Shown one piece after another: positions 34,196 through 42,980 of a DNA stretch of 64,000 nt. Each line of letters opens with the position of its first letter. Position 1 is the first letter of the stretch. A program made the position numbers and the translations under genes. Under the pieces are notes generated by a model. It had not been told where the DNA came from, did no database searches, and was given only the letters and a program-made list of their open reading frames with translations. Source of the stretch: UM-FILTER-40-17 sp032251335 (GTDB taxonomy: Bacteria > Bacteroidota > Bacteroidia > Flavobacteriales > Flavobacteriaceae); assembly GCA_032251335.1 (NCBI GenBank), contig JAVVDW010000014.1, positions 1 to 64,000 of the forward strand, given 5' to 3'.

Positions 34196-34272
34196 AGACC
34201 TCACAGGTTTTCAAAACCTGTGAGGTCTGAAAAGAATTCGAACAAGAAGTGCTTTCAAAACCTGTGCGGTCT
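34196..34272. repeat. REP unit right of the transposase gene
   Basis: A perfect 33-nt palindrome (34196-34228), spacer with AAAAGAATTCGAACAA, then right-arm copy TTTCAAAACCTGTGCGGTCT (34253-34272). It is a direct repeat of the compound unit at 33513-33595. Confidence 0.88.
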
Positions 34273-34299
34273 AAATTAAAAACTAAAAAAATTACACCT

Positions 34300-35481
34300 A
34301 TGAGTTACCACGTCAACGAAAAAGGCTACTACGGCGAATTTGGCGGTGCCTACATCCCCGAAATGCTTTACCCCAATGTAGCAGAATTGCGCGAACAATA
34401 CCTGTCCGTCATGCTGCAACCCGATTTTCAATCTGAGTTTAGGGCATTGCTCCGCGACTATGTCGGCAGACCCACACCCCTTTATTTTGCCAAAAGGCTG
34501 TCGGAAAAATACAACACCAAAATCTACCTCAAGCGCGAAGATTTGTGCCATACCGGCGCCCACAAAGTCAACAACACCATCGGGCAAATACTCATGGCGC
34601 AACGCCTCGGCAAAACCCGCATCATCGCCGAGACCGGGGCCGGACAACACGGTGTGGCAACTGCCACTGTTTGTGCATTGATGGGCTTGCAATGCATCGT
34701 CTATATGGGTGAGATCGACATCGAAAGGCAAGCGCCCAACGTAGCCCGGATGAAAATGCTCGGTGCCGAAGTCAGACCCGCCAAATCGGGTTCGCGCACA
34801 CTTAAAGACGCCACCAATGAAGCCATCCGCGATTGGATCAACAATCCGGTGGACACGCATTACATCATCGGTTCGGTCGTTGGGCCGCATCCCTACCCGG
34901 ACATGGTCGCACGGTTTCAGTCGGTCATTTCCGAGGAAATCAAATACCAACTGCTCGAAACCGAAGGCAGGGACATTCCAGATTATGTCATCGCCTGCGT
35001 GGGCGGTGGTAGCAATGCCGCAGGCGCATTCTATCATTTTCTGGATGACGAACGCGTACACCTGATAGCCGTGGAAGCCGCCGGAAAAGGCATCGATACG
35101 GGCGAGAGCGCGGCCACTTCTGTTTTGGGAAAAACGGGCATCATCCACGGCAGCAAAACCCTTTTGATGCAGACCCCGGACGGACAAATCACCGAACCCT
35201 ATTCCATTTCCGCCGGACTCGACTATCCCGGTGTCGGCCCCATGCACGCACATCTATTTAGAAGCCGCCGCGCCGAATTTATATCCATCACCGACGACCA
35301 GGCCATGCAGTGGGGCCTCGAATTGTCCAAAACAGAAGGCATCATCCCGGCCATCGAATCGGCACATGCCTTTGCCGTGTTAGATGAGAAAAAATTTAAA
35401 CCCACCGATGTGGTCGTCATCAACCTGTCGGGGCGGGGCGACAAAGATTTGAATACGTATATCAAATATTTTAACTTTTAG
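34300..35481 (+). CDS. trpB: Tryptophan synthase beta chain
   Basis: 393 residues from the ATG at 34300 (MSYHVNEKGYYGEFGGAYIP); an upstream frame from 34249 runs through a REP arm. The PLP Lys lies in LCHTGAHKVNNTIG, then AETGAGQHGVATATV, GGGSNAAGAFYHF and the C-terminal NLSGRGDKDLNTY. It makes tryptophan from indole and serine, in complex with TrpA. Its stop codon runs straight into a palindromic repeat. Confidence 0.97.
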   Translation: MSYHVNEKGYYGEFGGAYIPEMLYPNVAELREQYLSVMLQPDFQSEFRALLRDYVGRPTPLYFAKRLSEKYNTKIYLKREDLCHTGAHKVNNTIGQILMAQRLGKTRIIAETGAGQHGVATATVCALMGLQCIVYMGEIDIERQAPNVARMKMLGAEVRPAKSGSRTLKDATNEAIRDWINNPVDTHYIIGSVVGPHPYPDMVARFQSVISEEIKYQLLETEGRDIPDYVIACVGGGSNAAGAFYHFLDDERVHLIAVEAAGKGIDTGESAATSVLGKTGIIHGSKTLLMQTPDGQITEPYSISAGLDYPGVGPMHAHLFRSRRAEFISITDDQAMQWGLELSKTEGIIPAIESAHAFAVLDEKKFKPTDVVVINLSGRGDKDLNTYIKYFNF

Positions 35482-35555
35482 GGCGTTCCCCCCGCCAACG
35501 GCGGGGGTCGGGCTATCCGCGGCACACGGTGCCTTGCTGCTATCCCTAACGCGAT
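35482..35555. repeat. Palindromic interspersed repeat, copy 2
   Basis: GGGCGTTCCCCCCGCC, CCAACGG, a CGGGCTATCC core and CTATCCCTAACGC, starting right at the trpB stop. Shares its core motifs with the repeat between metH and metF (6474-6575). Confidence 0.7.
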
Positions 35556-35582
35556 AACAACAAACCGCAAAGGTTTTAATCC

Positions 35583-35615
35583 AGACCTCACAGGTTTTCA
35601 AAACCTGTGAGGTCT
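35583..35615. repeat. REP palindrome upstream of trpA
   Basis: A perfect copy of the 33-nt palindrome found beside the transposase gene (arms AGACCTCACAGGTTTT and complement, central C). No spacer/right-arm half follows. It ends 19 bases before the trpA ATG. Confidence 0.9.
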
Positions 35616-35634
35616 AAAAAAAAGATAAAAAGAA

Positions 35635-36396
35635 ATGAACCGAATCAAACTCAAATTACAAGAAAACAAGAAACTGCTGTCCATCTATTTCACGGCAGGC
35701 TTTCCGAACCTAAACGACACGGTTCCCATACTGCACGCCTTGCAGGAAAATGGGGTGGACATGGTCGAAATCGGGTTGCCGTTCAGCGACCCTTTGGCAG
35801 ACGGACCCACTATACAGGCGAGCTCTACCCGGGCTTTGTACAACGGCATGACTTCCGACACGCTCTTCGAGCAACTCAAGGACATCCGAAAAACGGTACA
35901 CATTCCGCTCATCATTATGGGTTATTTCAACCCGATGATGCAGTACGGGGTGGAACGCTTTTGCCAAAAATGCCGGGAAATTGGCATCGACGGGCTCATC
36001 ATCCCCGATCTACCGGTGGACGTGTATGAAGAAAATTACAAACCGCTTTTTGAACAATATGGCTTAGCCAATATTTTTCTCATCACCCCGCAGACTTCCG
36101 AAGCGCGCATCCGGTTTATCGACTCGGTTTCGGACGGATTTATTTATATGGTGAGCAGTGCGAGCGTGACCGGTGCCAAAGGCACATTCGGAGCGGATCA
36201 AAAACAATATTTTGAACGCATTGCCGGCATGCAACTCCGCAATCCACAAATTGTTGGTTTTGGCATCAGCAACCGCGAAACTTTTGCGCAAGCCACAGCG
36301 CATGCAAAAGGCGCCATCATCGGGTCGGCGTTTATCAAATTTGTAGCGGAAAACGGCCTTGAAAAAATTGGCGCGTTTGTGAATACCATTCGGTAG
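35635..36396 (+). CDS. trpA: Tryptophan synthase alpha chain
   Basis: 253 residues. LSIYFTAGFPNLNDT, MVEIGLPFSDPLADGPTIQ with the catalytic Glu/Asp, GLIIPDLPVDVYEE, FIYMVSSASVTGAKG and VGFGISNRETF are all standard TrpA. It cleaves indole-glycerol phosphate and channels indole to TrpB. Last gene of the operon. Confidence 0.97.
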   Translation: MNRIKLKLQENKKLLSIYFTAGFPNLNDTVPILHALQENGVDMVEIGLPFSDPLADGPTIQASSTRALYNGMTSDTLFEQLKDIRKTVHIPLIIMGYFNPMMQYGVERFCQKCREIGIDGLIIPDLPVDVYEENYKPLFEQYGLANIFLITPQTSEARIRFIDSVSDGFIYMVSSASVTGAKGTFGADQKQYFERIAGMQLRNPQIVGFGISNRETFAQATAHAKGAIIGSAFIKFVAENGLEKIGAFVNTIR

Positions 36397-36472
36397 TAAC
36401 CGAAAAAGCCTTTAGATTTCTATCTGTTTTTTTCCTACCTTGTAAATCTTTAATCTTTAAAATTTTTTGACA

Positions 36473-36646
36473 ATGGGAAAAGGAGATAAAAAAACCCGAA
36501 GAGGTAAAATTGTTATTGGTTCGCACGGCAAACTTCGCCCGCGCAAAAAAGAAAAACAACTTGTCACAGTAGCCAAAGCCAAAGTTGAAAAACCAAAGGT
36601 TGAAAAGCCGGCTGTAAAAGCCAAAAAGGTAAAGGCTAAAGAATAG
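36473..36646 (+). CDS. 30S ribosomal protein THX (bTHX)
   Basis: 57 residues starting MGKGDKKTRRGKIVIGSHGK, the bTHX signature: a small basic peptide bound at the head of the 30S subunit. The tail is extended with Lys/Ala/Val repeats (VEKPKVEKPAVKAKK). The spacer before it has an AT-rich low-complexity run (TTGTAAATCTTTAATC) like the right arm of the IVS-like element in trpD-trpC. Confidence 0.85.
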   Translation: MGKGDKKTRRGKIVIGSHGKLRPRKKEKQLVTVAKAKVEKPKVEKPAVKAKKVKAKE

Positions 36647-36661
36647 GCGCTGATATTTTTG

Positions 36662-37771
36662 CTAGATTACCTCAAAGACCTTGCCCGGAAGCGGGCGAAT
36701 GACACCTTGCAGCTCCATATTGAGCAACAAAGTAGCTACTTTGTGCGTGGGCATTTCACAACCCAGTGCGATGAGGTCTATGGGTTGTTGGCCTTGGTTG
36801 TTTAAAAAATCGAACAATTTTTGCTCTTCATCGGTGAGTTGCACAAACAGTTGTTTTTGAACGGGTTTGCTTTCTTTCAATTCGGGCAAATCCCAATTGA
36901 GCCAATATACCAAATCTGCAGCGCTGCTAATAAGATGTGCTTTTTCAGAACGAATCAGTTGGTTGCAGCCACTGCTGTATTTGTCTGTCACCCTACCCGG
37001 TACCGCAAACACATCTCTGTTGTAGGAATGGGCAATGTCTGCCGTAACCAAACTGCCGCCTTTTTCAGCAGATTCTACTACAATGGTAGCCTCAGCCATC
37101 CCGGCGATGATACGGTTTCGCTGCAAAAAATTTTCCCGTTCGGGTTGTGAAGTGCTCCAAAAATCGGTGACCAATCCGCCGTTTTCAAGAATTTCAGCGA
37201 CATATTTTTGATGTATCTTGGGATAAATTTGGTTTAATCCGTGCGCCAAACAAGCGATGGTTTGCAGTTTGTTTTTAACGGCGTGTTTGTGTGCCTGTAT
37301 GTCCACACCATAGGCCAATCCGCTCACGATAACCGGATTAAAAGGTACCAGCTCTGCAAGCAAGGTTTCACAAAACGCCATACCATAGGTCGTTATGTTC
37401 CTTGTGCCAACAATGCTGACGATTCTTTTTTTATCCAGGTTGATGTTTCCCTTGGTAAATAGCAATACAGGGCCGTCTATGCAATGTTTGAGCTTCTCCG
37501 GATAGCCGAATTCGTCAAAAGTATGAACACAAATAGATTCATTAGCAATAAATTTCATTTCTGCTTCGGCTTCTTTCAAAAAATGACTGCCCGACGACAA
37601 CTCTTTGTAAATGGATAAGCCAATGCCATCTATTTTGAGCAAACGGTCCTTTTTTTCTTTAAATACTTGCTCTGCACTACCGCAGTGCGCAATGAGTTTC
37701 TTGGCTGTGATGTCGCCAATTTTGGAGATGCGCTGCAAGGCCAATCTATATAAAAGCTCGTTTTCTGTCAT
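36662..37771 (-). CDS. dprA: DNA-processing protein DprA
   Basis: 369 residues. An N-terminal helix-hairpin-helix-like region (ISKIGDITAKKLIAHCG, about 15-60) is followed by the Rossmann DprA core: VSIVGTRNITTYG, IVSGLAYGVDIQAHKHA, ERENFLQRNRIIAGM, VVESAEKGGSLVTADIA and FAVPGRVTDKYSSGCN. A C-terminal winged helix closes it. DprA loads RecA on incoming single-stranded DNA, so natural transformation is possible in this organism. Confidence 0.95.
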   Translation of the reverse strand: MTENELLYRLALQRISKIGDITAKKLIAHCGSAEQVFKEKKDRLLKIDGIGLSIYKELSSGSHFLKEAEAEMKFIANESICVHTFDEFGYPEKLKHCIDGPVLLFTKGNINLDKKRIVSIVGTRNITTYGMAFCETLLAELVPFNPVIVSGLAYGVDIQAHKHAVKNKLQTIACLAHGLNQIYPKIHQKYVAEILENGGLVTDFWSTSQPERENFLQRNRIIAGMAEATIVVESAEKGGSLVTADIAHSYNRDVFAVPGRVTDKYSSGCNQLIRSEKAHLISSAADLVYWLNWDLPELKESKPVQKQLFVQLTDEEQKLFDFLNNQGQQPIDLIALGCEMPTHKVATLLLNMELQGVIRPLPGKVFEVI

Positions 37772-37850
37772 GTTTCAAAAATAAAAGAAAACTTTTCAAT
37801 AAATGTTAATAAAAACAACGGCACATATTTTCAAAAAATAGTTTTTGTGC

Positions 37851-37858
37851 TAAATTTG
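37851..37858 (+). promoter_or_regulatory. -7 box 5 bases before the SPOR gene ATG
   Basis: TAAATTTG fits TAnnTTTG and ends 5 bases before ATG 37864, so the mRNA would be leaderless. No good -33 element is visible. Confidence 0.45.
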
Positions 37859-37863
37859 TGCTT

Positions 37864-38769
37864 ATGCACTTAGAAAATTACATCAGCGATTTACTCTACA
37901 CCCACGATTGTGTAGTCGTCCCGGGTTTTGGCGCCTTTCTCACCCGTTATCAGACCGCGGAATTGGATAAAAATACCCATACTTTTTACCCGCCCAAAAA
38001 GACTGTGGGCTTCAATATCCGCCTGCAAGAAAATGACGGCGTTTTGGCGCATCGCATTGATAAGGAAACCAAAAATGGCCTCAAAAAATCTGTAGCTTTT
38101 ATAGAAAAAGAAGTCACAGCTTGGCAGCGTCATTTGGAGCAAAACAAGTTTCTATCGCTCGAAAAATTAGGCGATTTCTCGGTGGACAACCAAGGGAAAT
38201 GGCAATTTGCGCCGTCTGCAAATGTCAATTTCCTTCCCGAATCTTTCGGTTTGAGTGCTGTGGTTTCAAAACCCTTAGTCAAAAAACCCATTAAGCGAGT
38301 TGTAACTATTCAAGAAACAAAAACGCCATCCACTTGGTACAAATATGCAGCCGTGGCGGCCGTGGCTGTAAGTGTTGGCGGTTTTTTAGGATTCAATTAT
38401 TACAACCAACAGGTGTCGCAATACAATTTGGCAGAAAAGCAAAAAGCCGATAAAATGCTGCAAGAACGCATACAAGCTGCTACATTCCAGCTCAATGTCT
38501 CAGATACACCTGTTACCATTCAAATAGTTTCCAAAAGCTATCCGTACCACGTGATTGCTGGCGCTTTTCGCGAAGAAGAAAACGCCCATAAAAGAATGGA
38601 AGAACTCATTCAAAAAGGCTATCAAGCGCGTTTGCTCGGCACCAATACATACGGTTTGCACCAAGTAGCATTTCAAAGTTTTTCCGATAAATCAACAGCG
38701 CTCGAATTTCTTGAAGAAATCCGCACACAGGTCTTTTCTGATGCTTGGATGTTGATTGAAAACCGCTAA
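37864..38769 (+). CDS. CCDC81-like HU domain and SPOR domain protein
   Basis: 301 residues from the ATG at 37864; a GTG at 37858 overlaps the promoter box. The N-terminal part (MHLENYISDLLYTHDCVVVPGFGAF and VGFNIRLQENDGVLAHRI) matches the bacterial CCDC81-like HU domains. A single TM helix follows at about 160-180 (YAAVAAVAVSVGGFLGFNYY) and a C-terminal SPOR domain at about 220-301 (YHVIAGAFREEENAHKRMEEL). SPOR domains bind denuded septal glycan, so a role in cell division or envelope is likely. Confidence 0.85.
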   Translation: MHLENYISDLLYTHDCVVVPGFGAFLTRYQTAELDKNTHTFYPPKKTVGFNIRLQENDGVLAHRIDKETKNGLKKSVAFIEKEVTAWQRHLEQNKFLSLEKLGDFSVDNQGKWQFAPSANVNFLPESFGLSAVVSKPLVKKPIKRVVTIQETKTPSTWYKYAAVAAVAVSVGGFLGFNYYNQQVSQYNLAEKQKADKMLQERIQAATFQLNVSDTPVTIQIVSKSYPYHVIAGAFREEENAHKRMEELIQKGYQARLLGTNTYGLHQVAFQSFSDKSTALEFLEEIRTQVFSDAWMLIENR

Positions 38770-38944
38770 CATTCGCGTCCTTCCTATCTACCCGAAGGTT
38801 TATTAGTGCGCATCTGACTGAGGATTGTTTTTGCGTTGGGAAGTTTTTTGCCCCCAACAGACAGCGAGTCCTTATTAAAAAATTACTTTTGTTCCCGATG
38901 AAAACACTTGTATTGAGCGCAGTCGAAATAAATAAAATAAACAC
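38770..38944. other. Intergenic region with a short-ORF leader before bioF
   Basis: A 16-residue ORF (ATG 38898, MKTLVLSAVEINKINT) ends with a TGA at 38946-38948 that overlaps the bioF ATG. Its tail AAATAAAATAAACACATGAAAC is identical over 22 bases to the tail of unit 1 and the start of unit 2 in the 18.9-kb array. The segment GAGCGCAGTCGA also occurs in other intergenic repeats (43079-43090). Confidence 0.5.
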
Positions 38945-40078
38945 ATGAAACCAATCCCCAAATCGCTGCTCAAAAAACTTGAAAATCGAAAAGAGATTGG
39001 GACTTTCAGAACACTAAAAACAAAAACGGCTTTAGTAGATTTTTCTTCAAACGATTATTTGGGAATCGCGCGCTTGGATGCCATTTCACTTCGCGCCAAG
39101 CAAATTTTGGCAGACTCAGGGCATCCGTCTAACGGGTCAACCGGATCGCGCTTGCTCACCGGACATCATCCGCTTTTTAAAAAAGTTGAGCTACAGATAG
39201 CTACATATCATCAAACCGAAACCGCGCTGGTTTTCAATTCGGGTTACGACGCTAACATCGGACTTTTTTCTGCACTTCCGCAGCGCAACGACCTCGTTTT
39301 TTACGATGCATTTGTGCACGCTTCCATCCGTGACGGTTTGCGGCTCTCGAGGGCAAAATCATACAGTTTTAGGCACAATGATTTTGAAGATTTGGCGCGT
39401 AAAATCGAAAAAACTAATAACACATCCTCCGTTTGGGTGATCACCGAAGCCGTATTTTCGATGGACGGCGATTCGCCCGATTGGAAAAACTTAGCAGCCA
39501 TTTGCAACCGCTTTGAGGTGAACCTTATCATAGATGAGGCGCACGCTACCGGGGTTTTAACGCAATTAACAGAAATATACAAGAAAACAACCATAGAAAA
39601 CCATCTTACAGCCCGTGTGGTGACTTTCGGAAAAGCCTTGGGTTGCCACGGCGCAGCAGTTTTGGGCAATGCATCGCTCAGAGATTACCTCATCAATTTT
39701 GCCGGGAGTTTTATATACACCACAGCACTTCCGCCAGCGGCATTGGCCACCATTGCGGCGGCTTATGAAAAATTACAAGATAGAATCGGACTTGACAAAT
39801 TGCATCAAAACATTGATATTTTCAACCGAAGTGTGGTGAATTTGGGCTTAGAACAACATTTTATTCAGAGCTACTCAGCCGTACATTGCTGTATTGCCCC
39901 GGGCAACGAACACGTAAAAATGCTGAGTTTGCAACTCGAAAAATCGGGCTTCGATGTCCGCCCCATCCTTTCACCCACAGTGGCCGCCGGAAAAGAAAGA
40001 CTTCGCTTCTGCCTACACGCCTTCAATACTGAAAATGAAATAGAAAGTGCACTCAAGTTGCTCGTAACGCTGTTGTGA
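38945..40078 (+). CDS. bioF: 8-amino-7-oxononanoate synthase-like PLP enzyme
   Basis: 377 residues, alpha-oxoamine synthase family: FSSNDYLGIARL, SGHPSNGSTGSRLLTGHHPLF, YDAFVHASIRDGLRLS, IIDEAHATGV and VTFGKALGCHGAAVLG with the PLP Lys. The best fit is BioF (pimeloyl thioester plus alanine, biotin synthesis). No other biotin gene is nearby, and related 2-amino-3-ketobutyrate ligase or serine palmitoyltransferase cannot be fully excluded. Start at 38945 overlaps the stop of an upstream short ORF. Confidence 0.82.
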   Translation: MKPIPKSLLKKLENRKEIGTFRTLKTKTALVDFSSNDYLGIARLDAISLRAKQILADSGHPSNGSTGSRLLTGHHPLFKKVELQIATYHQTETALVFNSGYDANIGLFSALPQRNDLVFYDAFVHASIRDGLRLSRAKSYSFRHNDFEDLARKIEKTNNTSSVWVITEAVFSMDGDSPDWKNLAAICNRFEVNLIIDEAHATGVLTQLTEIYKKTTIENHLTARVVTFGKALGCHGAAVLGNASLRDYLINFAGSFIYTTALPPAALATIAAAYEKLQDRIGLDKLHQNIDIFNRSVVNLGLEQHFIQSYSAVHCCIAPGNEHVKMLSLQLEKSGFDVRPILSPTVAAGKERLRFCLHAFNTENEIESALKLLVTLL

Positions 40079-40135
40079 AAAAAATATTGTTTTGCGTTTG
40101 ATAAGTTTATATATTTGATACGTAAAAAAAAGCAA

Positions 40136-41122
40136 ATGAAGCAATTCTACTTTTTCACTTTACTTTCCGTTCTATTTTATGTTCCTACTGCAACAGGACA
40201 AGCACTTCCGATTACGGAGGTGTTTAACTATGCCGTGGGTAGCAACTTGGGCGGGCAGGGAGGTTGGGTAAATGCCAAGTCGGGGGACGAAGTAACCGTC
40301 CAATCCGGAAGCCTTTCTTATGAGGGATTACTCATCTCAACCGCCAATTCGGTCACCTTCTCCGGAGCCGGTATCAATCCGCAAATGCCATTCGAATCGC
40401 AATCGGGCAATACGGTCTATGCTTCTTTTATCTTCCGTGTAACCGATTTGTCAACGCTTACCGACACCAACGGGGTTTATTTTGCCGGTTTTGGACTAAG
40501 TACGACCGTTTTCGGGGGCACGGTTTGGCTCAGAACAGCCGGAACACAATTTAACATTGGTATCAACAAAGCAACTGCGGTAAATGATAACACTTGGCTG
40601 TCAACAAATTTTGACACCAACACAGATATTTTTGTCGTCATAGCGTATGATTTGGCCATAGGGGAAGCCAGAATTTGGGTCAATCCCGTGAAGGACGATT
40701 TAGCAACGGATACGCCTCCAACGCCCAGCGGGACAGCCAACCTGAACATGACACGCACCAGTTTGAGCCGCTTTTTCTTGCGTCAAGCCTCTGCCACCGA
40801 AACACCCACCATTGTTTTTGACGAATTGCGGATTGGGACAACTTGGGCTTCTGTAACCCCAATACCGACAGTCTCTTTGGAAGATAAATTTAAAAATAGT
40901 TTTGCGGTATTCCCAAACCCCGCCACCAATGGTTTTGTAAACATCAGTTCGGCTTCACTTTCACCCAAAGACATACATGTATATGACGTGTTGGGCAAAC
41001 TCCTTGTCAAGCAGACCATTTCCGGAACAAGGCTCAACATTGAAAACCTCAAAGCCGGTGTGTATATTTTAAAAGTGGCACAAGACGGACGTACCGAAAC
41101 CAAAAAACTCGTAATTAGATAA
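40136..41122 (+). CDS. T9SS type A sorting domain protein
   Basis: 328 residues from the ATG at 40136; the signal peptide is MKQFYFFTLLSVLFYVPTATGQ. The middle (about 25-240) looks like a concanavalin-type beta-sandwich (FNYAVGSNLGGQGGW to RRQASATETPTIVFDELRIG-like sequence) of unknown ligand. The last 80 residues are a sorting domain (FAVFPNPATNGFVNI, IHVYDVLGKLLVKQ, GVYILKVAQDGRTETKKLV). Paired with the next gene, which has a very similar C-terminus. Confidence 0.82.
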   Translation: MKQFYFFTLLSVLFYVPTATGQALPITEVFNYAVGSNLGGQGGWVNAKSGDEVTVQSGSLSYEGLLISTANSVTFSGAGINPQMPFESQSGNTVYASFIFRVTDLSTLTDTNGVYFAGFGLSTTVFGGTVWLRTAGTQFNIGINKATAVNDNTWLSTNFDTNTDIFVVIAYDLAIGEARIWVNPVKDDLATDTPPTPSGTANLNMTRTSLSRFFLRQASATETPTIVFDELRIGTTWASVTPIPTVSLEDKFKNSFAVFPNPATNGFVNISSASLSPKDIHVYDVLGKLLVKQTISGTRLNIENLKAGVYILKVAQDGRTETKKLVIR

Positions 41123-41220
41123 TTGAAATTTAATCTTTTGATAATCTTTTTGCAAAGCAAGCTGCCCCATCATTCTTTAAGTTTGAATGTGATTTTTTTA
41201 ACCTTTCAAACCTAATGATT

Positions 41221-42930
41221 ATGAAAAAAATTTACTTATTGTTCTTTCTACTTTCCGGTACATTACTCTTCGGGCAAACTGCGGGGGTGAATGTGTTTAT
41301 CAATGAGATACACTATGACAACGCAGGCGGTGATGTTGGAGAGGGTGTGGAAATTGCCGGGCCTGCCGGAACAGACTTGACAGGTTGGTCACTTGTCGCT
41401 TACAACGGCAATGGAGGCACGTCTTATGCCACAGTCGATCTTATCGGAAATACCATTCCCAATGAAGGTGGATCCGGTTTTGGCACCTTGTTTTTTCCAA
41501 TAGCTAATTTACAAAATGGCGCACCCGATGGAATTGCCCTTTTCGATGGAACAAACGTTCAATTTCTCAGCTATGAAGGAACTTTTGTTGCCGTAGGAGG
41601 TCCTGCTTCAGGTCTAACATCCACAGATATAGGCGTTATTGAGCCAGGATCGCCAATTGGCGAATCCCTCCAACTCATCGGGACAGGCTCGTTGGCTTCC
41701 GACTTTACTTGGACAGGCCCGGTTGCGGAATCTCCCGGGACGATAAATAACGGTCAGACATTTAATGCTTCACTCGACCCATCTGTCACGATATTATCAC
41801 CCGCCGATGGCACAACTTTCCCTCCCGGCACCGCTAATGTCAACGTCACCCTCTCAGTTCAAAATTTTACCGTGGCAACCCCTTCCACAGGCGATGGGTT
41901 TATCAAATATACCGTTGATGGCGGTGCTCCGGTTGACAAGTTCGACACAGCACCCATCTCGCTGAGCCTTCCCTCAGGCCCGCACACCGTTGTTGTGGAA
42001 TTGGTTGACAACGCCGGCGCAAGTTTGTCGCCTGCCGCTACGTCAACTGTTAACTTTACCATCGCAGACTTCGTTAGCATTCCGGACATTGCCACACTGC
42101 GCGCACAACCTACCGGAGCGAGTAACTTTTATCAACTCAACGGAGAAGCTATCCTTACTTTTCAGGCTGCAAACAGAAACCAAAAATTCTTGCAGGATGC
42201 CACCGGGGCAATCCTTGTTGATGATCAGCCGGGAACAGTCACAACGCTGTACGAACAAGGCGATGGAATTTCAGGGTTCAAGGGGACACTGACTACCTTT
42301 GCAGGAGTTTTGGAATTTGTCCCGTTTGAAAACACAAACGCGGCAACATCTAATGATAATTCAATTAATAACCAGGTTGTTACCATCGATATGTTAAATA
42401 CGAATGTCGATGCGTTTGAATCCGAAATCGTGCGTTTGGAAAATGTCACCTTCGTAGAAGGGGATGGTTCGGCCACTTTTGCCGGCAGCACAAATTACAA
42501 CATAACAGACGGGGTAAACACCATGCGGTTTCGCACCCAATACCCCGAATCGGGCCTCAACGGGTCACTAATCCCGACAACGCCCCAAACCATGGACGTA
42601 CTCGTTTCCGAGAATAACGGCATAGCTCAGGTGATACCATTTTTTATTGACCCTGTCTCCGGATTTACATTGTCCGAAAAAGATTTTTCATTCGGCACAG
42701 CATCTTTCAAGGTCTATCCAAACCCAGTGAGCACCGGTATCGTCAACATTGTTTCGACCCGAAACGGTAGCAAGACCGTCGCAATATTTGACATACTCGG
42801 CAAAGAAATGTTGCGTACCCAACTCAACGGCACTACGCTCGATGTGAGCCAACTCAACAACGGGATTTACATCTTGAAAATTGAAGAAGACGGCAAAACA
42901 ACCAGCAAAAAACTGATTGTTCAGCAATAA
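41221..42930 (+). CDS. T9SS protein with lamin-tail and DUF5689-like domains
   Basis: About 569 residues; the ATG at 41221 (MKKIYLLFFLLSGTLLFGQ) is preferred to that at 41215. N-terminal lamin-tail-like domain about 20-180 (VFINEIHYDNAGGDVGEGVE, LTGWSLVAYNGN). Then an Ig-like or chitobiase-like segment about 185-270 (SPADGTTFPPGTANVNV). Then an OB-like domain about 275-475 (FLQDATGAILVDDQPG). The sorting domain closes it (FKVYPNPVSTGIVNI, NGIYILKIEEDGKTT). Such lamin-tail proteins often accompany secreted nucleases; no nuclease motif is seen here. Confidence 0.8.
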   Translation: MKKIYLLFFLLSGTLLFGQTAGVNVFINEIHYDNAGGDVGEGVEIAGPAGTDLTGWSLVAYNGNGGTSYATVDLIGNTIPNEGGSGFGTLFFPIANLQNGAPDGIALFDGTNVQFLSYEGTFVAVGGPASGLTSTDIGVIEPGSPIGESLQLIGTGSLASDFTWTGPVAESPGTINNGQTFNASLDPSVTILSPADGTTFPPGTANVNVTLSVQNFTVATPSTGDGFIKYTVDGGAPVDKFDTAPISLSLPSGPHTVVVELVDNAGASLSPAATSTVNFTIADFVSIPDIATLRAQPTGASNFYQLNGEAILTFQAANRNQKFLQDATGAILVDDQPGTVTTLYEQGDGISGFKGTLTTFAGVLEFVPFENTNAATSNDNSINNQVVTIDMLNTNVDAFESEIVRLENVTFVEGDGSATFAGSTNYNITDGVNTMRFRTQYPESGLNGSLIPTTPQTMDVLVSENNGIAQVIPFFIDPVSGFTLSEKDFSFGTASFKVYPNPVSTGIVNIVSTRNGSKTVAIFDILGKEMLRTQLNGTTLDVSQLNNGIYILKIEEDGKTTSKKLIVQQ

Positions 42931-42950
42931 ATTTTAGTTGATCACAGATA

Positions 42951-42980
42951 AAAACCCGCCACCTGGCGGGTTTTGTTGTT
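42951..42980 (+). terminator. Terminator after the T9SS pair
   Basis: AAAACCCGCCA (42951-42961) pairs perfectly over 11 bp with TGGCGGGTTTT (42964-42974), loop CC. Confidence 0.8.

Noticed and set aside
34276..35253. 325-residue minus-strand ORF opposite trpB
   Set aside because: Complete overlap with the highly conserved trpB; no start context or motif.
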